In this document: positions 39,965-49,307 of the stretch, piece by piece | Position numbering within the stretch: position 1 is the stretch's first letter | Layout of the letters: every line of letters begins with the position of its first letter | DNA from: Maribacter antarcticus DSM 21422 | GTDB lineage: Bacteria > Bacteroidota > Bacteroidia > Flavobacteriales > Flavobacteriaceae | Direction of reading: 5' to 3' | Length of the DNA: 64,000 bases | Assembly (NCBI RefSeq): GCF_000621125.1 | Contig: NZ_JHZC01000018.1 | Coordinates: 37,337 to 101,336, forward strand | Notes under the pieces: generated by a model | What the model was told of the DNA's origin: nothing | The model's input: the letters and a program-made list of their open reading frames with translations, nothing else | Database searches by the model: none | Position numbers and translations under genes: made by a program

Positions 39965-40272
39965 ATCACAAATGCTATCGGCTAAAGTCAGATGTGTTGC
40001 TAATTCCCTATATAAAAGATACGGAATCTATACAATATATCCAATGCCGTGCAAGGATCTCAGAGGGTATTAGAGGGTGTTATTGTAGTTGAAATAGGGT
40101 GTTGTACTTTACTATTAACTAAAGGTAGGTTCTGTAAAGCGTGTAGATAACATTTCCCAAGATTTAAATAAAGGCGGGATTCCTTAACATAGAATCAATT
40201 TGTAAAACATATGTTTGTTTCCCATTTGAGCTCGTAACCTGTGGTTACGAAAATTGCTAATCCTTTTCATTA
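39965..40272. promoter_or_regulatory. 308-base region before the AraC gene with two small palindromes
   Basis: No gene is seen. AAACATATGTTT (40205-40216) is a perfect 12-base palindrome, and CGTAACC-TGT-GGTTACG (40233-40249) is a perfect hairpin ending 23 bases before the AraC ATG. Either could be an operator or a leader hairpin. Confidence 0.4.
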
Positions 40273-41121
40273 ATGAGAATTTTTAAATTCGATAGTAAAA
40301 AATACGGTTTTGAGCTAATGATGGATCTCCATAGGTTCGAGACTAATCCCAATTTGGATTTTGAACCAGAACCGCACACGATAGACTTCTATGAAATCAT
40401 GTTTCTAGAGGAGAGTAAAGGCGTAATCGAACTTAACGATTATAAAACTAAGCTCAGACCAATGACCATTCTCTTTGCGTCTCCCCATCAAAAAAAGAGA
40501 AATAATATTACCAATGCTAGGGGATTCCACTTGGTATTCAAAGACGATTTTTTGGCCAACTTTTTCTCAGATAAATTGTTTGTACACAGATTGCAATATT
40601 TTTATAATGCTACTAAACCTCAATATTTTCAGATAGCTCCGTCGGAATATGAGCTTATCAAGCGTTGCTTGAACGAAATAAATACCGAAATAGAAAACTA
40701 CACTTCAGATAGTAAACATATCATTCGTTCGCTACTGTATTTTGTATTATCCAAATTGAACCGTTTGTATTCCAAACAGTATGGGTTGTCTACAGATACC
40801 CAAGGAAATACGGAGATTTATACATTTAAGGAGGCCCTCGAAAATAATATCAGAAGCATGCATAAAGTAGACGCTTATGCTTCCCTTTTGAATGTTGACC
40901 GTAATAAATTGAATAGAATCTTAAAGTCCTATAACGGGTTGACAGCACAACAAATCATACACCATAGATTACTACAGGAAATTAAAACGGAGCTGTTATA
41001 TACCGATCAAACAATTTCTGAGATTGCTAATACGCTGAATTTTAGCGAAGCGAACAATCTCTCCCGATTCTTCGTAAAACTAGCAGATATATCGCCTTCA
41101 GATTTCAGAAAAGCAAAATGA
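40273..41121 (+). CDS. AraC-family transcriptional regulator
   Basis: 282 residues. The N-terminal half is a cupin-like sensing domain (MFLEESKGVIELNDYKTKLR); the C-terminal 100 residues carry two helix-turn-helix motifs, DAYASLLNVDRNKLNRILKS and QTISEIANTLNFSEANNLSR followed by FFVKLADISPSDFRK. Such regulators commonly control sugar or polysaccharide genes; the closest targets are the secreted protein 71 bases downstream and possibly the rhamnosidase beyond the IS cluster (inference). Confidence 0.92.
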   Translation: MRIFKFDSKKYGFELMMDLHRFETNPNLDFEPEPHTIDFYEIMFLEESKGVIELNDYKTKLRPMTILFASPHQKKRNNITNARGFHLVFKDDFLANFFSDKLFVHRLQYFYNATKPQYFQIAPSEYELIKRCLNEINTEIENYTSDSKHIIRSLLYFVLSKLNRLYSKQYGLSTDTQGNTEIYTFKEALENNIRSMHKVDAYASLLNVDRNKLNRILKSYNGLTAQQIIHHRLLQEIKTELLYTDQTISEIANTLNFSEANNLSRFFVKLADISPSDFRKAK

Positions 41122-41192
41122 TACTAAACGGCACGAATATGATAGGTAACCAATAGCATTTCTAATCGACTTTTGTAGAAAATAGAAAAACT

Positions 41193-42293
41193 ATGAAACA
41201 AAGGTTCATTTTGATTATCTGCTTATTTATCGGTATTCTGTCGTTTGGGCAAGCCGCAAAAGAAATCCAATTTACTTCGGATAAATGGGAGTTTTCACAA
41301 AATGCCACGTATGAGTTCAAAAAAGTTGATGGGCACCAGTCGCTAAGTTTGGACGGGAGAGCGACCCTAAAAGATTTCTCATTTACAAATGGAAGTATTC
41401 AAGTCGCTGTTTACGCAAAAGAGGCTCGGAGTTTTGCAGGTATTTTTTTTAGGCAGCAGGCAGGAAACGGAGATGAGATATATATGAGAATGCATAAAAG
41501 CGGGAAGCCCGATGCACTGCAGTATACCCCAATATTCAATGGAGAAAGTAACTGGCAATTGTATAAGGAGCATCAGGCCAATGTTACGTTTGAGAACGCT
41601 GGATGGAATATACTCAGAGTTGAAGTACTCAATTATACGGCCCGTATTTTTGTAAATGAGGAGTTGGTGTTAGAGGTACTAAAACTAAAATCAGAAAATG
41701 GTAAAGGCAGCATTGGTCTTTGGACACTTTTTGGGAATGTTTTTTCTCAGATGACCGTAAGTTCAGAAACGAGTAAGAACAGCAAGGTTTTATATCCTAA
41801 AAAAACGCAAAAGGGATTGATCACCGCTTGGGAACTTTCAGAACCCCATCGATATGAAAGCGATAAGGTATTGCATCACGTAGATTTTTCAAGTGAAGAA
41901 TATAGGTTAGCTGCTACCGAATCATCAGGCCTGTTACCCATAAGCAAATATGTAATCAAACCCTCGCAAGGCAATTTTGAAAGGAATCAAGAGGATTATG
42001 TTATTGCAAAACTGATAATAGCATCTGACAAAGCACAGTCTAAAAAATTATATTTTGATTTTAGTGACAAAATTCTAGTGTACCTCAACGGGGAAGAAAT
42101 TTTTAAGGACGACAACTCATTTCGTAGCAAGGGCAACAGCTACCAAGGGCATTTATCCATAGAACGGAATAGTATAGAACTTCCATTAAACATGGGTATT
42201 AACATCATCCACGCCGTAGTCTTGGAGAAAGCAAATGGATGGGGATTAATTGGAAAATTTGAAAACATGAAGGGTATTTCGATGAATCTATAA
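41193..42293 (+). CDS. Secreted lectin-like (concanavalin A fold/DUF1080-like) protein
   Basis: 366 residues. Signal peptide (RFILIICLFIGILSFG), then a jelly-roll of about residues 25-195 resembling LamG/DUF1080 domains (TNGSIQVAVYAKEARSFAGI, FFRQQAGNGDEIYMRMHKSG, FENAGWNILRVEVLNYTARI), and a second beta-rich domain (about 210-366) with DFSDKILVYLNGEEIFKDDN that resembles carbohydrate-binding or galactose-binding-like modules. No catalytic residues can be named. It may bind or cleave a glycan; co-direction with the AraC gene suggests co-regulation. Confidence 0.7.
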   Translation: MKQRFILIICLFIGILSFGQAAKEIQFTSDKWEFSQNATYEFKKVDGHQSLSLDGRATLKDFSFTNGSIQVAVYAKEARSFAGIFFRQQAGNGDEIYMRMHKSGKPDALQYTPIFNGESNWQLYKEHQANVTFENAGWNILRVEVLNYTARIFVNEELVLEVLKLKSENGKGSIGLWTLFGNVFSQMTVSSETSKNSKVLYPKKTQKGLITAWELSEPHRYESDKVLHHVDFSSEEYRLAATESSGLLPISKYVIKPSQGNFERNQEDYVIAKLIIASDKAQSKKLYFDFSDKILVYLNGEEIFKDDNSFRSKGNSYQGHLSIERNSIELPLNMGINIIHAVVLEKANGWGLIGKFENMKGISMNL

Positions 42294-42732
42294 AGCGCAA
42301 AATCGGAAATGGTAAACTAATAAAACTAGTTTAAGGTGAACCCAAAAAAGCCGTATTTCTTCTTTTACTGAAATCTTAACTAGTTTTGGGAATTTTATAA
42401 AATATGGTATTAGAAGTCATTATTTCTTCCATGTCTTACTTAAAAATTAGTTTTTGGTATTCAAATGGATAAAAAATAACTATTTGTGAAATTTTTAGCG
42501 GGTATACTATGGGTTGTTAGACTCTTTACAAAATGTACATTTTGTAAAGAGTTTAGATAATATCAAAAAAAATAAAATTAGTTTTTTTTTAGAAAGTATA
42601 ACTATGAGCAGTAGTGACCCATAGGGTGCTATTACATATAGGTTTTGCTGTGGGTATGTGCTTTTTTATTCTTTCTTTCCGATTGGGAATAATCCATACC
42701 TGACATTTCCCCTATTTTTAGTAAAGTGGATG
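42294..42732. other. Gene-free stretch with a perfect 32-base palindrome
   Basis: ACTCTTTACAAAATGT and its exact complement form a palindrome at 42521-42552, followed by GTTTAG and A+T-rich DNA. It could terminate the upstream gene's transcript, although it is 228 bases after the stop codon. The rest of the stretch holds no coding signal; its right end abuts the IS3 element and shows no resemblance to the sugar dehydrogenase remnant on the other side. Confidence 0.6.
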
Positions 42733-42797
42733 TGTAAGCTCCCCCTAAAACCGAACTGTTTAAAAGTTGAATAATAATTTTAATTTTAAGTAGTATT

Positions 42798-43143
42798 ATG
42801 AGAAAGAGTAAATTTTCACCCACACAGATTGCGAAGATTTTAAAGGAGTTCGACAATGGTAAAAGTGTTGATTAGATTAGTCGCGAACATGGCGTAAGTT
42901 CCGCTGCTTTTTACAAGTGGCGTTCCAAGTTCGCCGGAATGAACTCCAAGGAACTCAAACGGCTCAAAGAGCTTGAGGAGGAGAACCGCAAGCTCAAGAA
43001 GATGTACGAGACCCTTGCACTCGATCATCAAATGGCAGAGGAGATCATCGAAAAAAGCTCTGAAGCCCTGTCGCAAGAGAAGTATAACCAAGGAACGTAT
43101 TCATTACGGTATCAACAGGGCGTGCCGTGTCCTCAATATGAGT
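42798..43143 (+). pseudogene. IS3 OrfA with nonsense codon and slippery-site deletion
   Basis: The frame begins MRKSKFSPTQIAKILKEFDN, with TAG at codon 26 (42873-42875) where copy B reads AAG (Lys) and relatives have Glu, then SREHGVSSAAFYKWRSKFAG and a leucine-zipper segment ([20 protein letters not shown]). At 43050 the run GAAAAAAGCTCTGA has six A; with seven it would read EKKL and stop at TGA, forming the A AAA AAG frameshift site of IS3 elements. The lost A lets OrfA run on to 43143. Confidence 0.88.
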
Positions 43144-43926
43144 AAGAGCGTTTATTACTACAGAGCATTACCTAAAGATGATAGTGAGATAGAACTGGCA
43201 TTATGGGAAAAGGCTAAAAAACACTCAGAGGAAGGTTTTTGGAAAGCTTATAATCGTCTACGTTACGAAGGGATGCTGTGGAATCATAAGCGGGTTCATA
43301 GAGTATATGTTGCACTCGGACTTCCTTTGAGAAGAAAGGCCAAGAAACGACTTCCTGCGCGCGTGCAAGAACCTTTGGAGGTACCCGAAGGATTGAACCA
43401 AACTTGGAGTATTGATTCCGTTACCGATGTATTGGAGAACCAAAGGCGCTTCAGATCATTTAATGTTATTGATGATTACAACAGGGAGGCATTACATATC
43501 GAAGTGGATTTTTCCCTTACCAGTAACCGGGTAGTCTGGGTATTGAACCATTTGATTAACCGGAGGAAGGAACCTAAGAAAATACGTATGGACAATGGTC
43601 CGGAGTTTATCGCCCATCTTACGGCAGAATGAAGCCAAATGCACAATATAGAATTTAAGTACATACAACCGGGCAAGCCGACTCAGAATGCATTTATAGA
43701 GCGATTCAACGGAAGTTATCGACGCGGGGTACTCGACAAATATATCTTTGAAAACCTGAATCAAGTAAGGGAACAGAGCCGAATCTGGATGGTCGACTAC
43801 AACAACGAAAGACCACACGATGCACTAGGGAAAATCCCACCGATAGCGTATGCAAAACTCAATTCTTCCAAGGCAAGCCCCGGAGGAATTGAAAACAATA
43901 AATTTGATGTAATTTTGGAAAAATAA
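43057..43926 (+). pseudogene. IS3 OrfB (DDE integrase) with internal TGA
   Basis: Reads [30 protein letters not shown] (first Asp), [19 protein letters not shown] (second Asp), [19 protein letters not shown] at 43630-43632 in place of the Trp expected there, then [20 protein letters not shown] (catalytic Glu) and [13 protein letters not shown]. Apart from the stop the DDE domain is complete, about 290 codons. Confidence 0.9.
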
Positions 43927-43952
43927 ACAGTTCTATTTAGGGGAAGCTTACA

Positions 43953-44360
43953 GAATTCAGAGGCGCCTTAAAACTCTATAATTTTGCTGAAGAGGAAACC
44001 AGCACCATAACGCAATTAGACCTTTTTATGGTAACGAGGACGGACTTTTGGGCCTGCGCTGACCCTAATTAGAAGGAAAATAACTGAATCTATCTTTTTT
44101 ATTCAAAGGCCGGGGACATTTCACAACAGCACATCTCTAAATTCGATTTTATAGTCAATGAACTCATTCTGGATTCGGAAAATTTTTTATTGACCACACC
44201 TACGGACTGCCACTGTTGCTATAGTGGAGGTGCCTTGGAATTTGGTCCTGATGGCAATCTTTTCATTGCCGTAGGGGACAATACAAAACCGTTTGAATCT
44301 TCGGGCTTTGCCCCAATAGATGAACGGAAAGGCAGAAAAATATGGGACAGCAGGCCTAAA
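43953..44360 (+). pseudogene. Remnant of PQQ-dependent sugar (glucose/sorbosone) dehydrogenase
   Basis: Begins on the base after the IS right end: EFRGALKLYNFAEEETSTIT, frameshift, FYGNEDGLLGL, frameshift, ADPN-stop-KENN-stop, IYLFYSKAGDISQQHISKF, then TDCHCCYSGGALEFGPDGNL, FIAVGDNTKPFESSGFAPID, ERKGRKIWDSRP and stop. The order matches the propeller of Bacteroidota soluble aldose-sugar-dehydrogenase-like proteins (usually over 400 residues, often fused to cytochrome or ThuA domains). Both flanks are cut, by IS3 and by the IS4 remnant. Confidence 0.85.
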
Positions 44361-45175
44361 TGAAACGCACTAAATTTAAAATTAAATCAAAAATACTTTT
44401 CTTAGCTGCAACAATAATAAGTCTTTGTTTGTCTCGCTTTGATTGGTCGAAATACAAAACGAAAAAGGAAGCCGTAAAAATGCACACATTACTTGATTAT
44501 GAAGGGTATTTGCGCACTTATGTGAATAATACTGATGGAAAAACAGCCGATAATAAAAGTGCTTACGACACTCCCCTATCTAAAGGGAGTGTTATTGTTG
44601 CGGATAGATTTTATAATGACTGTGCTATCTTAAATGTTTGGGACAGCAACCAAGTGTATTTTGTGGTTAAACATAAATCTAAAATAAAGTACAACACCAT
44701 TAAAGAATTGGCATTACCAGAGCAAAGACACCAACACGTCTTAAAGAATAAAATCATTGAGCTTACGACAATATAACAAGGAAAAATATACTAAAAAATG
44801 CAGTATAGTCGCCTTATGGGATGATAAAAACCAGCAAACCATTGAAGTTATTACCAATCAAATGTCTTGGACAGCAAACACCATAACAGAGCTGTGCAAA
44901 GCTAGATAGGAGGTTGAAATCTTCCTTAGAGATATCAAAAGCAACTACACATTACATATTTCATTGGGACAAGCTATACTGTGGTGATGATACAAATTGG
45001 GACCGTATTTATAACTATTCTAATCCTAAAAGCATTAATAACTTAGGCCAAACATTCTTGGTATTTATCAAAGTTAGTAGCATTTATAAGGTTAAATCTC
45101 TTTGTAAAAGTAGAGTTACATAAATGACTTGATAATCCATTTGTCAAAGAACAACCACCATCAAATTTATAGGTA
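44360..45175 (+). pseudogene. IS4-family transposase remnant
   Basis: An open piece to 44776 reads FKIKSKILFLAATIISLCLS, RFDWSKYKTKKEAVKMHTLL, DYEGYLRTYVNNTDGKTADN and KGSVIVADRFYNDCAILNVW (DDE region with the Y-2-R-type acidic residues). It continues in another frame as LWDDKNQQTIEVITNQMSWT, TAG, EVEIFLRDIK, then in a third as FITILILKALIT and WYLSKLVAFIRLNLFVKVEL with further stops. The N-terminal ~100 residues are missing where it joins the dehydrogenase remnant. The 250 bases after it (45176-45424) hold nothing recognisable. Confidence 0.88.
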
Positions 45176-45424
45176 CAAGGCGTCCTTTTTTAAAAATCAA
45201 TACGTATATTTCATTAAGCCATTAAAATGAATATCTTTTAAGGACCCTAAATTTATTTAGGACAGGATTGGTTTAAAGCTTATTAAAGTAGTCGATTTAC
45301 TTTTTCTAATTACTATATGGTTACTTTAGGCAGTCCTCGCTAGATAATATGATTTTCTTTGGGGTTTTAATAGCGTAGGTTCCGGTAGGCAATATGCTTT
45401 TCTCATGTAGGCTCTTAAAGGAAA

Positions 45425-45655
45425 TATAAATTTAGTATTCGGGAAGCCAATCATACTAATTGGGGCAAGGAAGATTTAAAACCATACATTGATTATATAC
45501 TTGACAGTTTTGGTTTTGACAGGATGTTATTTGTTAGGGACTAGCCAGTTATTTTACAATCCTCTGATTATAGAACATGGGCGGGTGCTTTGGTGAGATC
45601 ACTCAGGGCGTTCCGAAGCTTATACAGAGATAATACGTTATCATTTATAAATTAT
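45425..45655 (+). pseudogene. C-terminal remnant of amidohydrolase-family lactonase
   Basis: The frame reads YKFSIREANHTNWGKEDLKP, YIDYILDSFGFDRMLFVRD, TAG (45542-45544) in place of the Trp of the DWPV motif, then PVILQSSDYRTWAGALVR. This is the end of the L-fuconolactonase/L-rhamnonolactonase-type amidohydrolases (family pattern FGSDWPV). It is in frame with the following rhamnosidase gene but has its own lesion and no N-terminus. Confidence 0.8.
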
Positions 45656-45664
45656 AAAGAAATA

Positions 45665-48520
45665 ATGAAAAATATCAAAGTAGTGAAAATTATTTTCCTT
45701 CTATTTTCAATATGCTATTTCTCATGTGCAGAAGAGGACCATGAAATAGAACTCTTAGAATTAAAATGCGAATATTTAAAGAATCCAATTGGGATTGATG
45801 TGCTTTCACCTCGGTTAAGCTGGAAAATTAAAACCACTTCGGATGATATTATCAACCAAGAACAAGTAGCTTATCAAATTTTAGTAGCTACCTCTCCCGA
45901 AAAATTATCAGAAGTTGATGCGGACCTATGGAATACTGGCCAAATAATTTCGGACTCCAACAAACAGATTACTTATCAAGGAACGGAATTAAACAGTAAA
46001 CAAAAATGTTATTGGAAAGTAAAAATCTGGAATAACGAAAGCAATTATACGGCTTGGAGTGAAGTGGCAAAATGGAGTATGGGTCTTCTCGAAGATTCTG
46101 ATTGGAGTGCGGAATGGATAGGTAATAAACCTGATTTGGCCCAAAAAGGGTACAAGGATTACCTTACCGACTACCGTTCCAAAAATGCGGTACCTAAAAC
46201 CATTCTTCCTGTACCACCATCTTCCCCAATGCTTAGGAAACGCTTCAGTGTGACTAAAGAAGTTAGTGACGCGATGTTATATGTTAGTGCATTAGGGTAC
46301 TATGAAATTGGGCTCAATGGCAACAAGGTTGGGAATCATGTGCTGTCTCCTGAATGGACAGATTATAACAAGCGGGTACAATATCAGACCTATGATGTAA
46401 CCCAAAATCTTGAAAATGGGGAAAACGTACTATTTGCAATTTTAGGAGATGGCTGGTATTTGGGGATGTTGGGTCCAACAAAATGGCATACAGATTATCC
46501 TAGGAGAGGGGTCTATGGGAATGACCGGAGATTGATAGCGCAATTAGTCATCAATTATAGGGATGGAACCAAAGAGGTTATTGACACCGATGAGTCTTGG
46601 AAAATAAATAGTGATGGGTATATAATTTCCGCCGATAACTTTTTGGGACAGAAAATCGATGCCAGGAAAATTCCGTCTGGTTGGAGGAACATTAAATTTG
46701 ATGATGTTTCATGGACAAATGCCTTTGTTGATTCCAGTTTACAGAAAAATTTGGAGGCACAAAAAAATGAGCCTATACGTGTTTATAAAGAATTTGAGCC
46801 AGTTGAGATAATGGAAATAGGGGATATTTTTATTGTAGATTTTGGTCAGAATTTGACCGGTTGGACAAAGCTTGAAATTCAAGGTAATAGGGGGGCATCC
46901 CTAAAAATAAGACATGGCGAAATGCTTAATGAAGATGGTACACTTTATACTGCAAATTTAGCAGCTGCCATACAAGAGGATGATTATATCCTCTCAGGGA
47001 AGCAGGATGTGTTCGAGCCTTCTTTTACGTATCATGGATTTAGATTTATAGAAGTGTCAGGGTTAAATCAGGCACTTGATAAAGAAATGATTTCGGCATT
47101 GGCAATTGGGTCAGACCCGGAAATTACGGGTGTATTTGAGTGTTCGAACCCTAAATTGAACCAATTATGGCACAATATAGTATGGACACAGCGCAATAAT
47201 ATGACCAGTGTGCCAACTGATTGTCCACAACGTGATGAAAGAATGGGGTGGATGGGGGATGCACAGGTGTTTTGCCAAACCAGTATGTTCAGTATGGATA
47301 TGGCCGCTTTTTATACAAAGTGGATAAAAGATATTCGTGATGCCCAATCTGAAAGGGGAACATTTCCTGATATTGCCCCACATACCAACAAACCGGATAT
47401 TCGTTTCAGTAATGCTCCTGCTTGGGCCGATGCCGGGGTCATCATTCCTTGGAGAATGTATCAGAATTATGGTGATAAAGAGATTCTAATTGGGCATTAC
47501 GATGCCATGAAAAGATATTTGGAAAACATTAAAAGTCAAAATCCTGATCATATATGGCTGAATGATGTAGGTAACAATTATGGAGATTGGTTAAATGCTA
47601 ATACAATAGACGCGAAAGGATATTCCAATGAGAGAGGGGAAGTTCCGAAAGATGTATTTGCAACCGCATTTTATGCAAATTCTGTAAAACTTTTTACCAA
47701 GATAGCGGTAGTTTTGGACAAAAAGGAGGATGCCAAAACCTATCAAGTGTTATATGAAAATATTCGCAAAAAATTCAATGAGGCATTTGTGGATAAGAAC
47801 GTTAGGATAAAGGGAAATACCCAATCGGCCTATGCCTTGGCACTTAATTTTGACCTGCTGCCCAAGGAGAAGCAAACATTCGCTTTTGAACATCTTATTG
47901 AATGCATTGAAGAATATGATTACCGTATTTCTACTGGCTTTGTAACAACCATTATGCTGATGAAGGAGTTGGTAAGGCGGGGAAGAGTTGATATTGCATA
48001 CAATCTCATAGAGTCGGAGAGGTTTCCTTCTTGGATTTATTCTATTGATCAAGGTGCCACGACGATATGGGAAAGGTGGGATGGTTATGTGAAAGGAAGA
48101 GGATTTCAGAATCCCGGTATGAATTCATTCAATCACTATTCTATTGGTGCGGTCGGAGAGTGGATGTATAGGATTATTTTAGGAATAAATCCAAGTGAAG
48201 AACATCCAGGATTTAAACATTTTACCATTAAGCCTCAGCAAGGGGGAACCTTAACCTGGGCCAAGGGAAGTTATAAATCAATAAACGGATTGATTTCATC
48301 TGAATGGAGAAAAGATAAAAAACAATTTAAACTTGATGTAGAAATACCTATAAATACCTCAGCAACTATAATTCTTCCCGTAAATCGAAACGCCCCAATC
48401 AAATTAAATTCAAAATCGTTAGCTATTGAAATGATTAATAGCGATCACAATATGGAAAATGAAACAGCAATAGATTTAGGGTCTGGGAAATACAGTTTCG
48501 AGGTTTCATATTATGAGTAG
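45665..48520 (+). CDS. GH78 alpha-L-rhamnosidase
   Basis: The start is taken at ATG 45665; the frame is open 25 codons further upstream only because of the lactonase remnant. 951 residues with a lipoprotein-type signal (IIFLLFSICYFSC, Cys19). Domain order: N-terminal Ig-like (LECEYLKNPIGIDVLSPRLSW region), Bac_rhamnosid_N (about 200-370, LYVSALGYYEIGLNGNKVG), a beta domain, the alpha/alpha barrel (about 490-830) with TDCPQRDERMGWMGDAQVF containing the catalytic Glu pair region, and a C-terminal beta-sandwich. It releases L-rhamnose from glycosides or polysaccharides at the cell surface or in the periplasm. No lesion is seen. Confidence 0.95.
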   Translation: MKNIKVVKIIFLLFSICYFSCAEEDHEIELLELKCEYLKNPIGIDVLSPRLSWKIKTTSDDIINQEQVAYQILVATSPEKLSEVDADLWNTGQIISDSNKQITYQGTELNSKQKCYWKVKIWNNESNYTAWSEVAKWSMGLLEDSDWSAEWIGNKPDLAQKGYKDYLTDYRSKNAVPKTILPVPPSSPMLRKRFSVTKEVSDAMLYVSALGYYEIGLNGNKVGNHVLSPEWTDYNKRVQYQTYDVTQNLENGENVLFAILGDGWYLGMLGPTKWHTDYPRRGVYGNDRRLIAQLVINYRDGTKEVIDTDESWKINSDGYIISADNFLGQKIDARKIPSGWRNIKFDDVSWTNAFVDSSLQKNLEAQKNEPIRVYKEFEPVEIMEIGDIFIVDFGQNLTGWTKLEIQGNRGASLKIRHGEMLNEDGTLYTANLAAAIQEDDYILSGKQDVFEPSFTYHGFRFIEVSGLNQALDKEMISALAIGSDPEITGVFECSNPKLNQLWHNIVWTQRNNMTSVPTDCPQRDERMGWMGDAQVFCQTSMFSMDMAAFYTKWIKDIRDAQSERGTFPDIAPHTNKPDIRFSNAPAWADAGVIIPWRMYQNYGDKEILIGHYDAMKRYLENIKSQNPDHIWLNDVGNNYGDWLNANTIDAKGYSNERGEVPKDVFATAFYANSVKLFTKIAVVLDKKEDAKTYQVLYENIRKKFNEAFVDKNVRIKGNTQSAYALALNFDLLPKEKQTFAFEHLIECIEEYDYRISTGFVTTIMLMKELVRRGRVDIAYNLIESERFPSWIYSIDQGATTIWERWDGYVKGRGFQNPGMNSFNHYSIGAVGEWMYRIILGINPSEEHPGFKHFTIKPQQGGTLTWAKGSYKSINGLISSEWRKDKKQFKLDVEIPINTSATIILPVNRNAPIKLNSKSLAIEMINSDHNMENETAIDLGSGKYSFEVSYYE

Positions 48521-49307
48521 GAAGATATTTCAGAATAATTCAAAAAGGAAATTGGATATAAAATAAATTTTTGTGGTTTAAGGTAGGGGGTATATATTGG
48601 TGGCGTTGAAGTTATAAATTTATCTCTTAGGATTACAGAAGTGAAGAAAGGTTGAATTTATGACGTTGAGAAATACTTTTTTAATTCTAAATTACTAATA
48701 TTCAATTTATTGATAAACCTATGATATCATAAATAGGTGTTATTTTCACACTAAAAGTTATATTTAAATTGATAGCCGTCTAAGCCTAATTTAAGTTCTA
48801 CTGCAGCTATCAATATAACTTTGAGTGTCTCAAGATGATAAAAGGATTCAATATAAATATTGATAATCAACATAGCGTTTGTAAAGTCCACCCTCTGTTT
48901 TTTCACTTTCAATTTTGAGTCCAATACTATAAAATAGCAGTTAATATCCATCCTAATATTAAAAATTTTAGTATATACTTCACTCCATGATTATCAATAC
49001 TTCAAGCCACACATCCCACTCAATCCATTATTATCTAAATTAATTACGTTATTTCTCTAAGTGATTTATAGTTAATTCCTGTATTATAAGGCGCCTGTTT
49101 AACTAGGATTTTTTTGGTTTTATCAAGATTCTGAAAGTTTAAATAAAGGTCAAAATGCGAACTATTTAATTGATACCTTTTACGTGGACTAATAAACTTG
49201 CGAATTTGCTAAGAAAAAACTAGAAAGGGTTACTTTAACAATTAGCGGAAATGCGATTATTATGCACATTCAAAACGAATAATATAACTGTATTAACATA
49301 GGGAGAA
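48521..49307. other. 787-base A+T-rich gene-free stretch
   Basis: Only short frames occur; the longest (48751-48951, - strand, 66 codons) has no recognisable feature. No clear terminator or consensus promoter was found, though the last 60 bases before the DUF1080 gene are the likely promoter region. Confidence 0.6.

Larger units (their letters stand above)
42733..43952 (+). mobile_element. IS3-family insertion sequence, copy A (1220 bp, inactive)
   Basis: Bounded by imperfect inverted repeats: left TGTAAGCTCCCCCTAAAACC, right (complement) TGTAAGCTTCCCCTAAATAG, both continuing into a shared GAACTGTTTA. It contains orfA and orfB of the IS3 type. The flanking bases (GATG left, GAAT right) do not form a target duplication. 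A second, 3'-truncated copy lies at 63241. Confidence 0.93.

Noticed and set aside
43953..44360. Possible intact dehydrogenase fragment as a small cytochrome-like protein (TDCHCCY motif)
   Set aside because: CHCC is part of the sugar-dehydrogenase propeller, not a CxxCH haem site, and two frameshifts plus two stops precede it.
45590..45664. N-terminal extension of the rhamnosidase
   Set aside because: The 25 codons belong to the lactonase remnant; the lipoprotein signal begins at ATG 45665.
48751..48951. 66-codon - strand frame in the gap before the DUF1080 gene
   Set aside because: Very A+T-rich, no recognised motif, no promoter; more likely chance.
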